Of a DNA stretch of 64,000 nucleotides, positions 8,666-19,959 are shown one piece after another; within the stretch, counting starts at the first letter, position 1; the number at the start of each line of letters is the position of its first letter. Source of the DNA: Yersinia pekkanenii (GTDB lineage Bacteria > Pseudomonadota > Gammaproteobacteria > Enterobacterales > Enterobacteriaceae); the NCBI RefSeq assembly GCF_001152565.1, contig NZ_CQAZ01000001.1:10851-74850 (forward strand), read 5' to 3'. The notes under the pieces were generated by a model. That model was not told the origin of the DNA and ran no database searches. It saw only the letters and a list, made by a program, of their open reading frames with translations. A program made the translations under genes and the position numbers.

Positions 8666-9514
8666 TTAGCCATAATAGGCAGGAATACGGTTTTGTATCA
8701 TATGCTCAACTAATGCAATAAAAAGATCTGCACTGATAAGTGTTGAGTAATCTACCGAAAAAAGTATGTCACCTTTCGTGTCAAATAATCGTATTTTGTC
8801 ATGGTGGTTTTCACGCAGTATCTCGATACGCAAAATATCTTCAATGTTAATAATACCGTCTGTCGTAATCAATTTGTGTGCACTAAGTGAAAGTGGAATT
8901 GTATCCATCTCGATGTTTTTTACCATGCTAATATTTAAAAGGCCATTAAATATTAGCATTTTTAGCCAGTTATCATTCTTTTTGATTACATCAAATACAA
9001 TGGTTTTTCCACGAGATAAGGTATTTAAACTCATGATGCCCACATGCATAACTTGCTGATGGATTATTGTATTAATGAGAGGGTAAGCATTGGTTATATT
9101 ATTAATTATGATATTCCATTGCTGAACTTTTGATGTGCGAAACGCCATCGTATTAATATCACCATTAGGGTTTATCCCTGAGTGGTATTTATGAATGTAT
9201 TGTATTTTATTAAATGTGATAAAATATACATTTCCATTGTGATGATTAAAAACACGCACGCCTTTTTCATAAAGAAAGTAGGTGAATATTGGGCCGTTAT
9301 GTAGAAATAAATAGAGTAAGCTACTCAATGAGACAACTGCAATGGTGGCACATAATATCGAAAGAATAAACAGTATTGAAAAGCCAGGTGTCATGTTAGA
9401 TGAAATAATTACAACCAAGCTAAGCGAGAATATAAATATTATTGCGAGAATAGTTAATCTAGAGTTCTTTTTTCTAAACTCATGGCGGCTAAGTATTTGT
9501 CCTTCGTCAATCAT
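8666..9514 (-). CDS. Hypothetical two-span membrane protein, AT-rich gene
   Basis: I do not recognise this family. I chose the ATG complementary to 9512-9514 because GGAG precedes it by six bases (282 aa); upstream ATG (9526) and TTG (9538) codons are in frame but lack such a site. After a basic N-terminal stretch there are two adjacent hydrophobic helices (about residues 20-70), then about 200 residues of soluble, beta-rich, Ile/Asn-rich sequence without cysteines or recognisable catalytic motifs. The two spans followed by a soluble domain recall YcxB- or DUF-type sensor-like proteins, but this is only a shape. Base composition is clearly richer in A+T than neighbouring genes, hinting at acquisition. 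It is absent between rseC and lepA in E. coli. Confidence 0.7.
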   Translation of the reverse strand: MIDEGQILSRHEFRKKNSRLTILAIIFIFSLSLVVIISSNMTPGFSILFILSILCATIAVVSLSSLLYLFLHNGPIFTYFLYEKGVRVFNHHNGNVYFITFNKIQYIHKYHSGINPNGDINTMAFRTSKVQQWNIIINNITNAYPLINTIIHQQVMHVGIMSLNTLSRGKTIVFDVIKKNDNWLKMLIFNGLLNISMVKNIEMDTIPLSLSAHKLITTDGIINIEDILRIEILRENHHDKIRLFDTKGDILFSVDYSTLISADLFIALVEHMIQNRIPAYYG

Positions 9515-10015
9515 AATATTCTCCATGTTGGCAGCCAAGAGGATATTTCACTTGGTTGTTATATAATCACATAAATACTCTAGGTTATTTTCCAATCGGG
9601 TAAATGAGCATTTTCCTAAAGTGCATTAATTGCGATTCATACGTAAAATATAAGTTTTAGGCGCTAATTTGTTTTCGGCTGGAATATATCTGCATGATTA
9701 TTATAATTAAAATGACGAAAATTGATTACATGTATAGACTATAACAATAATATAAATATGGGTATCGGGGCCGTTTTTACTGGATAACTGATAGGAATAG
9801 CGTCAGGTCGAGGTTCTACCAATATTTGCTAACGGCAAGGTATTGATACATTTTAACGGGATAAATCAGGTAACAAGCTAAGTGTGATGCCTTTCACGAG
9901 GCTGACTTACAGTGTAAGATGCGTGCATATTTATGTGGGTAGTTTTGGGTTTGAGTCCATCGCTGTGTCCACCAATAATTAATTAAAAACAACGACTAGA
10001 GAAAAATTCATATAA
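9515..10015. other. Intergenic region upstream of lepA
   Basis: About 500 bases without a credible gene. The left half is AT-rich leader of the divergent hypothetical gene. A 13-bp perfect palindrome CTTACAGTGTAAG lies at 9906-9918. A short tRNA-3'-end-like string ending TCCACCA lies at 9944-9974 but cannot fold as a tRNA. I see no clear terminator or promoter. Confidence 0.5.
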
Positions 10016-11815
10016 ATGAAGCACATAAGAAACTTTTCTATTATTGCCCATATTGACCACGGTAAGTCGACATTGTCGGACCGTATTATTCAGATTTGTG
10101 GCGGATTATCTGAGCGTGAAATGGCCGCTCAAGTACTGGATTCAATGGATCTGGAGCGTGAGCGCGGCATTACCATCAAGGCACAGAGTGTGACGCTTGA
10201 TTACCATGCTAAAGATGGTCAAATCTATCAACTTAACTTTATCGATACTCCCGGCCACGTTGACTTCTCTTATGAAGTTTCCCGCTCTCTGGCGGCTTGC
10301 GAAGGGGCTCTATTGGTGGTCGATGCAGGGCAAGGTGTTGAAGCACAGACGCTGGCAAACTGCTACACCGCGATGGAAATGAACCTGGAAGTGGTTCCGG
10401 TTCTGAATAAAATCGACCTGCCAGCCGCGGATCCTGAGCGCGTTGCCGAAGAAATTGAAGACATCGTAGGTATTGATGCCACCGATGCAGTACGTTGCTC
10501 AGCCAAAACCGGCGTAGGTGTACCTGATATTCTTGAGCGCTTGGTGCGAGATATCCCACCACCTCAAGGTGATCCGGACGGGCCATTGCAGGCACTGATT
10601 ATTGACTCCTGGTTTGATAACTATCTGGGTGTGGTGTCATTAATCCGTATTAAGAACGGTTCGTTACGTAAAGGTGATAAAGTTAAAGTTATGAGTACCG
10701 GGCAGAGCTATAACGCTGAACGCTTGGGTATCTTTACACCAAAACGTGTTGATCGTGATGTGCTGAACTGCGGTGAAGTTGGCTGGTTGGTCTGTGCGAT
10801 AAAAGACATTCTTGGCGCACCGGTTGGCGATACATTGACATTGACCCGTAACCCGGCAGAGAAATCATTACCTGGTTTTAAGAAAGTAAAACCACAAGTT
10901 TATGCGGGTCTGTTCCCCATTAGCTCAGATGATTATGAAGCTTTCCGTGATGCGTTAGGCAAATTGAGTCTTAATGACGCCTCTTTGTTCTACGAACCAG
11001 AAAGTTCGACTGCGTTGGGCTTTGGCTTCCGTTGTGGCTTCCTTGGTTTGCTGCATATGGAAATCATTCAGGAACGTCTGGAGCGTGAGTACGATCTGGA
11101 GCTTATCACCACGGCGCCCACAGTGGTGTACGAAGTGATCACTACCAGTCAGGAAACGGTTTATGTTGATAGCCCATCCAAGCTACCGGCGCTGAACAAT
11201 ATTGAAGAACTACGCGAACCGATCGCTGAGTGTCATATGCTGTTGCCACAGGAATACCTGGGTAACGTCATTACCTTGTGTATCGAAAAACGGGGTATGC
11301 AGACCAACATGGTTTACCACGGTAACCAAGTGGCACTGACGTATGAAATTCCAATGGCTGAAGTGGTGCTTGATTTCTTCGATCGTCTGAAATCGACATC
11401 CCGTGGTTACGCCTCACTGGATTATAATTTCACACGTTTCCAGACCTCAGACATGGTCCGTGTTGATGTGTTGATCAACAACGAGCGTGTGGATGCGCTG
11501 GCGCTTATCACCCATCGTGATAATGCGCAGTATCGTGGACGTGATCTGGTTGAGAAAATGAAAGAACTGATCCCGCGCCAGCAATTTGATATTGCGATTC
11601 AGGCGGCTATCGGTAACCATATTATTGCCCGTGCAACTGTGAAACAGCTACGCAAAAACGTACTGGCGAAGTGTTATGGCGGTGATGTTAGTCGTAAGAA
11701 GAAACTTCTGCAGAAACAGAAAGATGGTAAGAAACGTATGAAGCAGGTCGGTAACGTTGAATTACCGCAAGAGGCTTTCCTGGCTATTCTGCACGTCGGA
11801 AAAGACAGCAAATAA
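10016..11815 (+). CDS. lepA: Elongation factor 4 (LepA), ribosome-associated GTPase
   Basis: 599 aa, the E. coli length. GTPase motifs: G1 AHIDHGKST near residue 12, G2 region RGITIKAQ, G3 DTPGHVD, and G4 NKIDLP. EF-G-like domains II, III and V follow, then the LepA-specific C-terminal domain ending in the basic [20 protein letters not shown] segment. Known role: binds ribosomes, implicated in 30S biogenesis and translation under ionic stress. Co-transcribed with lepB, whose start follows after ten bases with an intervening AGGAG. Confidence 0.99.
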   Translation: MKHIRNFSIIAHIDHGKSTLSDRIIQICGGLSEREMAAQVLDSMDLERERGITIKAQSVTLDYHAKDGQIYQLNFIDTPGHVDFSYEVSRSLAACEGALLVVDAGQGVEAQTLANCYTAMEMNLEVVPVLNKIDLPAADPERVAEEIEDIVGIDATDAVRCSAKTGVGVPDILERLVRDIPPPQGDPDGPLQALIIDSWFDNYLGVVSLIRIKNGSLRKGDKVKVMSTGQSYNAERLGIFTPKRVDRDVLNCGEVGWLVCAIKDILGAPVGDTLTLTRNPAEKSLPGFKKVKPQVYAGLFPISSDDYEAFRDALGKLSLNDASLFYEPESSTALGFGFRCGFLGLLHMEIIQERLEREYDLELITTAPTVVYEVITTSQETVYVDSPSKLPALNNIEELREPIAECHMLLPQEYLGNVITLCIEKRGMQTNMVYHGNQVALTYEIPMAEVVLDFFDRLKSTSRGYASLDYNFTRFQTSDMVRVDVLINNERVDALALITHRDNAQYRGRDLVEKMKELIPRQQFDIAIQAAIGNHIIARATVKQLRKNVLAKCYGGDVSRKKKLLQKQKDGKKRMKQVGNVELPQEAFLAILHVGKDSK

Positions 11816-11824
11816 GGAGTTTTG

Positions 11825-12823
11825 ATGGCTAACATGTTTGCCTTGATTTTAGCGATAGCAACGCTGGTAACAGGGATTATCTGGTGCTTCGAGCGGTTTA
11901 AATGGGGCCCTGCCCGCCAGGCAAAAATTGCGGCAGTTCATGCGCAAACTGCGGAGATCAAAGCTCAAACCGGTTGTGCAGTCGATAATAAGACTTTAGC
12001 ACAGGCAGCAAGACAGCCAGGTTGGATCGAGACTTGTGCCTCTGTTTTCCCAGTATTGGCTCTGGTGTTCATCGTGCGTTCGTTTATTTACGAACCGTTC
12101 CAAATCCCTTCTGGGTCGATGATGCCAACGCTATTGATCGGTGATTTCATTCTGGTTGAGAAGTTTGCTTATGGGGTTAAAGATCCTATAACTCAAACCA
12201 CGCTGATCCCTACTGGGCATCCGAAACGCGGTGATGTTGCGGTATTTAAATATCCACTAGACCCACGTTTGGACTATATCAAACGTGTGGTGGGTTTACC
12301 GGGTGATCGCGTTAGTTATAATCCCATCAGCAAAGAAGTGACGGTTCAACCTGCGTGTAATACCGGGGCTGCTTGTGATAGCGCGTTAGCCATTACTTAC
12401 AGTACGTCAGAGCCAAGTGAGTTTGTGCAGACATTCCGTTATGGCGGCAATGGCGAGGCTTCTGCCGGGTTCTTCCAGATCCCGACAAACCAAGCTGTAC
12501 CTGATGGTGGGGTGCGTCTGCGTGAGCGTACTGAGACCCTCGGGCCGGTTGCACACCATATTCTGACTGTCCCTGGGCGTCAGGAGCAGATAGGCGCTTA
12601 TTATCAGCAACCTAATCAACCTTTAGGGGTTTGGGTGGTACCGGAAGGTCATTACTTTATGATGGGTGATAACCGAGATAATAGTGCTGATAGCCGTTTC
12701 TGGGGTTTTGTGCCGGAACGTAATCTGGTCGGTAAAGCCACTGCTATTTGGATGAGTTTTGAAAAGCAAGAAGGTGAATGGCCAACGGGAGTGCGTTTAA
12801 GTCGGATTGGTGGGATTCATTAA
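11825..12823 (+). CDS. lepB: Signal peptidase I (LepB)
   Basis: 332 aa from the ATG at 11825; AGGAG sits just upstream. A TTG in frame at 11822 is unlikely. Two N-terminal membrane spans (MANMFALILAIATLVTGI and around CASVFPVLALVFIVRSFIY) are followed by the periplasmic catalytic domain: Ser98 in PSGSMMPTL, Lys153 in DYIKRVVGLPGD, and the GDNRDNSADSRFWG box. It cleaves signal peptides from Sec and Tat substrates. Second gene of the lepA-lepB operon. Confidence 0.99.
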   Translation: MANMFALILAIATLVTGIIWCFERFKWGPARQAKIAAVHAQTAEIKAQTGCAVDNKTLAQAARQPGWIETCASVFPVLALVFIVRSFIYEPFQIPSGSMMPTLLIGDFILVEKFAYGVKDPITQTTLIPTGHPKRGDVAVFKYPLDPRLDYIKRVVGLPGDRVSYNPISKEVTVQPACNTGAACDSALAITYSTSEPSEFVQTFRYGGNGEASAGFFQIPTNQAVPDGGVRLRERTETLGPVAHHILTVPGRQEQIGAYYQQPNQPLGVWVVPEGHYFMMGDNRDNSADSRFWGFVPERNLVGKATAIWMSFEKQEGEWPTGVRLSRIGGIH

Positions 12824-13005
12824 TACCGGCTATGTGCGAAGTCATTGGCGTTGCTGTAAACGAACAAATCCCGATAAGCCGACAAAAGTCAGTGGTTCGG
12901 GTGAGTAAGGGCGGCTAATATCGCGGCAACTTCAATTCAGCAGGGTATTTAAACGCAGCATTATATTTCCACTCGTTGTAGAATAACCTTTCGAGCGATA
13001 AAAGT

Positions 13006-13025
13006 TGGCTCCTTTATGGGAGCCA
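13006..13025 (+). promoter_or_regulatory. Stem-loop in the rnc leader
   Basis: TGGCTCC, a six-base loop and GGAGCCA form a perfect seven-pair hairpin in the 296-base lepB-rnc spacer. There is no T-tract, so it is not a terminator. In E. coli, RNase III cleaves a stem-loop in its own rnc leader to autoregulate; this hairpin is a candidate counterpart by position only. Confidence 0.4.
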
Positions 13026-13116
13026 CTGCAAACGAAACAGTTTTGTCTTGTAATATTGGCGGATCAGACCTGTTCCGTGTGCTGTAGTTTTTGACGCATT
13101 CTTGATCTATTGGTAA

Positions 13117-14708
<1,592 letters not shown>

Positions 14709-14717
14709 GATTCATCA

Positions 14718-15449
14718 ATGGAAGGTTGGCAACGCGCATTTGTCCTGCATGGGCGACCTTACAGTGAAACCAGTTTGATGCTGGATTTATTCACTGAAGG
14801 GGAGGGCCGCATTCGGGTATTGGCAAAAGGTGCACGAGGCCGGCGCTCCAATCTAAAAGGCTGCTTGCAGCCTTTTACGCCATTACTGGTTCGTTGGGCT
14901 GGGCGTGGCGAAGTCAAAACATTACGTAGCGCTGAGCCGGTGTCAATGGCTCTCCCATTGAGTGGCTCTATCTTGTATAGCGGCTTATATGTCAATGAGC
15001 TGCTCTCCCGCGTGTTGGAACACCAAACCAATTACTCCGCTCTATTCTTCGACTATCTGCATTGCTTACAATCCTTGGCAGGTAGCGACGGGTCGCCTGA
15101 ATATGCTTTGCGCCAGTTTGAATTGGCGATACTGGCCCACCTTGGTTATGGCGTGGATTTTCTCCATTGTGCCGGTAGCGGCCAGCCGGTATCGGATACT
15201 ATGACCTACCGTTATCGAGAAGAAAAAGGATTCATTGCCAGTCTGATTATTGATCACTACAGCTTTACTGGCCGCCAATTATTGGCGTTGGCTAATCGTG
15301 AGTTTCCTGATGCCGAGACTTTACGCGCAGCGAAGCGATTCACCCGTATTGCACTTAAACCCTATTTGGGCGGTAAACCGCTAAAAAGCCGCGAACTATT
15401 TCGTCAGTTTGTGATTAAACCGCCAACTGATCCATTGCCCTCGCAATAA
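14718..15449 (+). CDS. recO: DNA repair protein RecO
   Basis: 243 aa. Starts [19 protein letters not shown], the conserved OB-fold N-terminus, followed by basic DNA-binding residues ([15 protein letters not shown]) and the helical C-terminal domain. Known role: mediator with RecR that loads RecA onto SSB-coated single-stranded DNA. Third gene of the rnc-era-recO operon; separated from pdxJ by about 160 bases with no obvious terminator. Confidence 0.97.
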   Translation: MEGWQRAFVLHGRPYSETSLMLDLFTEGEGRIRVLAKGARGRRSNLKGCLQPFTPLLVRWAGRGEVKTLRSAEPVSMALPLSGSILYSGLYVNELLSRVLEHQTNYSALFFDYLHCLQSLAGSDGSPEYALRQFELAILAHLGYGVDFLHCAGSGQPVSDTMTYRYREEKGFIASLIIDHYSFTGRQLLALANREFPDAETLRAAKRFTRIALKPYLGGKPLKSRELFRQFVIKPPTDPLPSQ

Positions 15450-15612
15450 TTCTTTTATTTTTTTAGACCGCCCATGATCAACTTTCCCGCACTGTAACCT
15501 ATCCGCTACCCGTCCACTCGGTGTAAACTGCGAAACACTGACGCATTTGTTGGTATGTATATTTACATGCTTATTAATCTATTAAAGATGCATCCATATC
15601 CGGAGGGCTGTC

Positions 15613-16344
15613 ATGGCTGATTTGTTGCTGGGCGTTAATATTGATCACATTGCGACATTACGAAATGCACGTGGGACTATTTACCCCGATCCTGTCCAGG
15701 CAGCGTTTATCGCTGAGCAAGCTGGTGCCGACGGTATTACCGTACATTTGCGCGAAGATCGCCGTCATATTACTGATCGGGATGTGCGGATCTTGCGACA
15801 GACCCTCCAAACCCGTATGAATCTGGAGATGGCTGCCACCGATGAAATGGTGGGTATCGCTTGTGAAGTACAACCGCATTTTTGCTGTCTGGTGCCAGAA
15901 AAACGCCAGGAAGTCACTACTGAAGGCGGGTTGGATGTCGCCGGGCAAATCGATAAAATGACTGTGGCAGTCAGCCGATTATCTGAAGCCGGCATTCTGG
16001 TTTCACTGTTTATCGACGCCGATATACGCCAAATTGACGCGGCAGTTACCGTCGGTGCACCTTATATTGAAATCCACACTGGCGCGTATGCTGATGCTAA
16101 AACCGATTTGGCGCGTCAGGTTGAATTAGTCCGTATCGCCAAAGCCGCAACCTATGCTGCGGGCAAAGGGTTGAAGGTTAATGCAGGCCATGGCCTGACC
16201 TACCACAATGTGCAACCTATTGCCGCGTTACCAGAGATACATGAACTGAATATCGGCCATGCAATTATTGGTCAGGCCGTAATGACCGGCCTTGCTGCTG
16301 CGGTTACAGAGATGAAAGTATTGCTGCGGGAAGCGCGTCGCTAA
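15613..16344 (+). CDS. pdxJ: Pyridoxine 5'-phosphate synthase PdxJ
   Basis: 243 aa TIM barrel. Conserved N-terminus [18 protein letters not shown], phosphate and substrate loops HLREDRRHI and [13 protein letters not shown], and C-terminal GHGLTYHNV. Condenses 1-deoxyxylulose 5-phosphate with 3-amino-2-oxopropyl phosphate to pyridoxine phosphate in vitamin B6 synthesis. A good Shine-Dalgarno (GGAGGG) precedes the ATG. The stop overlaps the acpS start by one base. Confidence 0.99.
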   Translation: MADLLLGVNIDHIATLRNARGTIYPDPVQAAFIAEQAGADGITVHLREDRRHITDRDVRILRQTLQTRMNLEMAATDEMVGIACEVQPHFCCLVPEKRQEVTTEGGLDVAGQIDKMTVAVSRLSEAGILVSLFIDADIRQIDAAVTVGAPYIEIHTGAYADAKTDLARQVELVRIAKAATYAAGKGLKVNAGHGLTYHNVQPIAALPEIHELNIGHAIIGQAVMTGLAAAVTEMKVLLREARR

Positions 16345-16724
16345 TGGCGATCCTTGGGTTAGGCACTGATATTGTTGAAATTTCAAGGATTGAGGCCGTG
16401 GTAGAACGCAGTGGAGAGAAACTGGCGCGGCGCATCCTCAGCCCATCCGAGTGGCAACATTATCAGCAGCACCAACAACCCATCCGTTTTCTGGCAAAAC
16501 GTTTTGCGGTTAAAGAAGCTGCCGCTAAAGCATTTGGCACCGGGATCCGTAATGGCCTGGCGTTTAATCAGTTCGAAGTGGTTAACGATGCATTGGGTAA
16601 ACCGACGTTGCGTTTACATCATCGAGCGGCAGAGTTGGCCGCAGAATTAGGGGTTAAATCCTTGCATGTAACCTTGGCTGATGAACGTCGTTATGCTTGT
16701 GCAACCGTAATTATTGAAAGCTAA
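16344..16724 (+). CDS. acpS: Holo-[acyl-carrier-protein] synthase
   Basis: 126 aa, the normal length. The 4'-phosphopantetheinyl transferase signatures are [13 protein letters not shown] (Mg-binding Asp) and [15 protein letters not shown] (Glu/Lys active site). It transfers phosphopantetheine from CoA to acyl carrier protein, activating fatty-acid synthesis. Translationally coupled to pdxJ. A hairpin terminator follows. Confidence 0.98.
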   Translation: MAILGLGTDIVEISRIEAVVERSGEKLARRILSPSEWQHYQQHQQPIRFLAKRFAVKEAAAKAFGTGIRNGLAFNQFEVVNDALGKPTLRLHHRAAELAAELGVKSLHVTLADERRYACATVIIES

Positions 16725-16757
16725 ATCAATCTTTCCCCCTCGGTGGTGAAGGAGTTT

Positions 16758-16790
16758 GAGGGCGCGCATGAAAATGCCGCCCTTTTTTTA
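16758..16790 (+). terminator. Terminator after acpS
   Basis: An imperfect GC-rich hairpin (GGGCG..GCAT, GAAA loop, ATGC..GCCC) followed by seven Ts. Confidence 0.8.
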
Positions 16791-16921
16791 TCTTAATCTG
16801 AACATCCCTTCCCAGAAACACCCCCGCTATTGACTCCCGATATCGACCTTTATGCCTCCATTCTGTCTACCTACAACCATTGGTAAGGAATAAATCTTAA
16901 TTTTGCGATCTGTCCGACAAC

Positions 16922-16979
16922 TTGGTTAACCAAAACTTCATTTGGTTGCCCAATTGATGGTACTTGTAATACCAAATTG
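16922..16979. promoter_or_regulatory. Candidate operator pair upstream of the GntP-family permease
   Basis: A perfect 12-bp palindrome TTGGTTAACCAA lies at 16922-16933. A second, longer imperfect palindrome at 16951-16979 has CAATT and TGGTA mirrored by TACCA and AATTG. Both contain TTGGT/ACCAA-type half sites, the kind bound by GntR-, LacI- or UxuR-type sugar-acid regulators. The cognate regulator is not identifiable and no regulator gene is adjacent. Confidence 0.45.
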
Positions 16980-17140
16980 TCAGCCATCATCGACAATTCA
17001 GCGTTGAAACTCAGTCATATAAACAAAGTTGCCGTATGAAGATGATGTAAATACACAAAAAAGTCAGATGTGGCCTGACCAATATAAAAATAGTGTTACC
17101 AGACAACATATTGATATCTAACTACTGGGGAAAATAAAAG

Positions 17141-18484
17141 ATGGAATGGATTAATATCCTATGGGTAGTGCTGGGCATAGGCTTAATGCTGGTGCTCAAT
17201 ATCCGCTATCAGATTAACTCAATGATTGCGTTGCTGCTGGCAGCTCTGCTGGTGGGGACCCTCGCTGGCATGGATCTGCTCAAACTTCTGCACACGATTA
17301 AAGCGGGGTTTGGTGGCACACTGGGTGAACTGGCGATAATCGTGGTGTTTGGTGCGGTGATCGGCAAGCTGATGGTGGACTCTGGCGCTGCTCATCAGAT
17401 AGCTCAGACACTACTGCGTCGCTTCGGGATTAAATATGTCGAATTCGCGGTAATAATTATCGGTTTGATCTTCGGTTTGGCCATGTTCTATGAGGTTGCC
17501 TTTATTATTCTGGCACCCCTGATCATTGCTATCGCTGTCGAAGCGAAGATCCCTTTCCTCAAACTGGCGATCCCGGCAGTTGCTGCTGCGACTACCGCTC
17601 ATTCCCTGTTCCCACCGCAGCCGGGGCCGGTTGCACTGGTCAGCGCTTACGGCGCAGATATGGGTATGGTCTATATCTACGGGGTTTTGGTGGCGATCCC
17701 TTCGGTTATTTGTGCCGGGTTGATTTTGCCGAAATTCCTGGGCAACCTGGAACGCCCGGTCCCAACCTTCCTGAAGGCGGAAAATCCGCTGGATGAAAAT
17801 AATCTGCCGTCGTTCAGTACTTCGATTCTGGTGCCGTTAATCCCCGCATTTATTATGATTTTTACCACCATTGCCAACGTCTGGCTGGTAAAAGGGACGG
17901 CATCATACACCATCCTCAATTTCCTGGGTTCGTCACCTATTGCCATGTTTATCGCCATGCTGGTTGCCTTTGTCCTTTTCGGTACCGGGCGTGGCCATAA
18001 AATGGAATGGGTCATGCACTCGTTTGAAGGGGCGGTAAAAGGGATAGCCATGGTCATCCTGATTATCGGTGCGGGTGGGGCGCTGAAGCAGGTTATTATT
18101 GATACCGGGATTGGCGATACCATTGGAATGCTGATGTCTGCGGGGGGTGTTTCACCTTATATCATGGCCTGGCTAATTACGGTGCTTATTCGCCTATCAA
18201 CAGGTCAGGGAGTGGTTTCGGCAATGACGGCGGCGGGGATTATTGGTGCTGCGGTGATGGATCCCGTCACCGGCACCATTACGTCGGTCGATCCGGCGCT
18301 GTTGGTACTGGCGACGGCAGCAGGTTCAAATACCTTTACCCATATCAACGATGCTTCATTTTGGCTGTTTAAAGGTTATTTTGAATTGTCGATTAAAGAT
18401 ACGCTGAAAACCTGGGGCCTGCTTGAACTTACCAACTCGGTAGTGGGGCTGGCTATGGTGCTGTTGATCAGCATGTTTATTTAG
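17141..18484 (+). CDS. GntP-family gluconate/sugar-acid:H+ symporter
   Basis: 447 aa, almost entirely hydrophobic with 12 or more likely membrane spans. Family features include the N-terminal span pattern [50 protein letters not shown] and the C-terminal [13 protein letters not shown], all typical of GntP/GntT/IdnT-type permeases. The substrate (gluconate, another aldonate, or glycerate) cannot be decided from sequence. It stands alone with no kinase or dehydrogenase gene beside it, and is an insertion relative to the E. coli acpS-yfhL order. Candidate operators lie 160-220 bases upstream. Confidence 0.9.
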   Translation: MEWINILWVVLGIGLMLVLNIRYQINSMIALLLAALLVGTLAGMDLLKLLHTIKAGFGGTLGELAIIVVFGAVIGKLMVDSGAAHQIAQTLLRRFGIKYVEFAVIIIGLIFGLAMFYEVAFIILAPLIIAIAVEAKIPFLKLAIPAVAAATTAHSLFPPQPGPVALVSAYGADMGMVYIYGVLVAIPSVICAGLILPKFLGNLERPVPTFLKAENPLDENNLPSFSTSILVPLIPAFIMIFTTIANVWLVKGTASYTILNFLGSSPIAMFIAMLVAFVLFGTGRGHKMEWVMHSFEGAVKGIAMVILIIGAGGALKQVIIDTGIGDTIGMLMSAGGVSPYIMAWLITVLIRLSTGQGVVSAMTAAGIIGAAVMDPVTGTITSVDPALLVLATAAGSNTFTHINDASFWLFKGYFELSIKDTLKTWGLLELTNSVVGLAMVLLISMFI

Positions 18485-18543
18485 CGGCTGTAGGGTTTAG
18501 CGACAAACCTGTTTAGCGATAGATTTATTATTTTGATGATTCT

Positions 18544-18575
18544 ATTATCAGTGCTTCAGTAGTGGCACTGATAAT
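18544..18575. terminator. Perfect inverted repeat between converging permease and yfhL
   Basis: ATTATCAGTGC and GCACTGATAAT form an 11-pair perfect stem with a ten-base loop. No T-tract follows on either strand, so terminator function is inferred from its place between convergent genes. Confidence 0.5.
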
Positions 18576-18600
18576 CAACTTCATAGGGAAAATCACCTAA

Positions 18601-18861
18601 CTACAAACGATCGGCGTGATGCAGTTGTACAAACTTATCCCACAGCTGTTCATTCGTTTCAATCCTGGCTGGATCGGTAGAAATAGTATTATCAATAGGG
18701 CAGACCAACTGGCAGGTTGGGGTCTCGTAATGACCGACACATTCCGTGCAACGCATTGGGTCAATCTCATAAATTTCTGCACCCATGGAAATTGCCTCGT
18801 TAGGGCATTCCGGCTCGCACATGTCGCAATTAATGCAGCGTTTAGTAATCAATAAAGCCAT
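18601..18861 (-). CDS. yfhL: YfhL-type 2[4Fe-4S] ferredoxin
   Basis: 86 aa. Two cluster-binding motifs: CINCDMCEPECPN (residues about 9-21) and CTECVGHYETPTCQLVCP (about 38-55), the second with the long insert between Cys residues that marks the YfhL/Allochromatium-type ferredoxins. A small cytosolic electron carrier; the partner is not established here. Same neighbourhood as in E. coli (acpS-yfhL-yfhH), but the permease gene intervenes. Confidence 0.95.
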   Translation of the reverse strand: MALLITKRCINCDMCEPECPNEAISMGAEIYEIDPMRCTECVGHYETPTCQLVCPIDNTISTDPARIETNEQLWDKFVQLHHADRL

Positions 18862-18922
18862 GATCCCTCTTACCTTAGGTCGGGTATTTTTAACCGCGGT
18901 GGATTATACCCCTCTGAGATCC

Positions 18923-19765
18923 CTAGACCAGTTTTTTCACCAGTGCAGCACTGTGCTTAATACTCGCCTGCGCGTTTTCGGGGTCTTGCTGGATCATCGC
19001 CATAAATAACAGATCAGTGAGAGCATATTGTGCGGTACTGGAGGAGATTGCGGCACTGCGAATAACCGGCTCTTCCGATATGGTATACAAACAATGATCC
19101 GCACGTTGTTGCAAGCTGTTGGGGGAAAAACGGGTAAGAGCCAGTACTTTTGCACCACATCGTTGTGCTTCTTCTGCGGCCAAATTGATCTCACGGCGTT
19201 CACCACTAAAAGAAATAGCTAACAGTAAATCCCGTGAATCCAATGCCTGTACGGCGGCCAGTTGTGCGTGCATATCGGTTTCTGACACGGCCATAACACC
19301 AATTTTCAACAGCTTATAAGCCAGGTCTTTTGCTACCAATCCGGAGGCTCCCATACCTGACAGAATAATCCTTCGAGCCGACCTCAGCATCTCTAATGCT
19401 TGTGTCAGGCACTGTTCACTGTTGATATCCAGAGTGGCCCGTAGTGCAGCTGTTTTTTCGCTCAATAACTTTTCGCCGACCGTTTTTAAATTATCGGTAT
19501 TGAGGATCTGGTTGTGTAGGGTGACGGCTTGCGTGGTGGGAGCGACAATTTCACTCAGTGCTAATTTTAGTGCCGGGAAGCCTTTATAGCCTAATTTCTG
19601 GGCGAATTTTACCACCGCAGATTGGCTGACACCGGTCTGTTGGGCCAATTTTTGTGAGCTGAGGTGACGTGCTTGCTCGGGATTGGTCAGTAGGAAATCG
19701 GCCAATTTACGATCATTTTGTGCCAGCGTTGGATAGAGCTGACGGATGCGAAGAAGACTGCTCAT
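18923..19765 (-). CDS. MurR/RpiR-family transcriptional regulator (YfhH position)
   Basis: 280 aa. The N-terminal RpiR helix-turn-helix domain (residues 1-75; LSSQKLAQQTGVSQSAVVKFAQKLG) is followed by a SIS sugar-phosphate-binding domain (about 120-250; IILSGMGASGLVAKDLAYKL, LLLAISFSGERREI). By position it matches E. coli yfhH. It is divergent from murQ, the arrangement of E. coli murR-murQ, so I infer that it senses N-acetylmuramic acid 6-phosphate and controls murQ. Two palindromes in the 194-base shared promoter region fit this. Confidence 0.9.
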   Translation of the reverse strand: MSSLLRIRQLYPTLAQNDRKLADFLLTNPEQARHLSSQKLAQQTGVSQSAVVKFAQKLGYKGFPALKLALSEIVAPTTQAVTLHNQILNTDNLKTVGEKLLSEKTAALRATLDINSEQCLTQALEMLRSARRIILSGMGASGLVAKDLAYKLLKIGVMAVSETDMHAQLAAVQALDSRDLLLAISFSGERREINLAAEEAQRCGAKVLALTRFSPNSLQQRADHCLYTISEEPVIRSAAISSSTAQYALTDLLFMAMIQQDPENAQASIKHSAALVKKLV

Positions 19766-19898
19766 AAATCAGTTCCTGAATGCGGGACGTTATGGTTAAC
19801 AATACCCACAAATACTGAATGTTAAGGGCCAATGATGGAGCATAACATCCTTTTTTTGTGATAGTCCGATGAAAGCGGTAAGAAAACAGTCGCTTTAA

Positions 19899-19946
19899 TG
19901 AATATTATATTCAATTATAAATAAATAGTTATGAATTAAAAATTCA
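19899..19946. promoter_or_regulatory. Two 15-bp palindromic operators in front of murQ
   Basis: TGAATATTATATTCA (19899-19913) and TGAATTAAAAATTCA (19932-19946) are both perfect palindromes of the form TGAAT-N5-ATTCA. Their centres are 33 bp apart, about three helical turns, so two dimers would bind the same DNA face. The likely ligand is the divergent RpiR-family regulator; the second copy ends 13 bases before murQ and would cover its leader. Confidence 0.6.
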
Positions 19947-19959
19947 ATGAGGAACAACC

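Noticed and set aside
9944-9974. tRNA-3'-end-like string (GGTTTGAGTCC then GTGTCCACCA) upstream of lepA
   Set aside because: The would-be T-stem does not pair properly and no matching 5' acceptor strand is found nearby, so it is neither a tRNA nor a supported attachment site. It might be an ancient remnant but cannot be supported.
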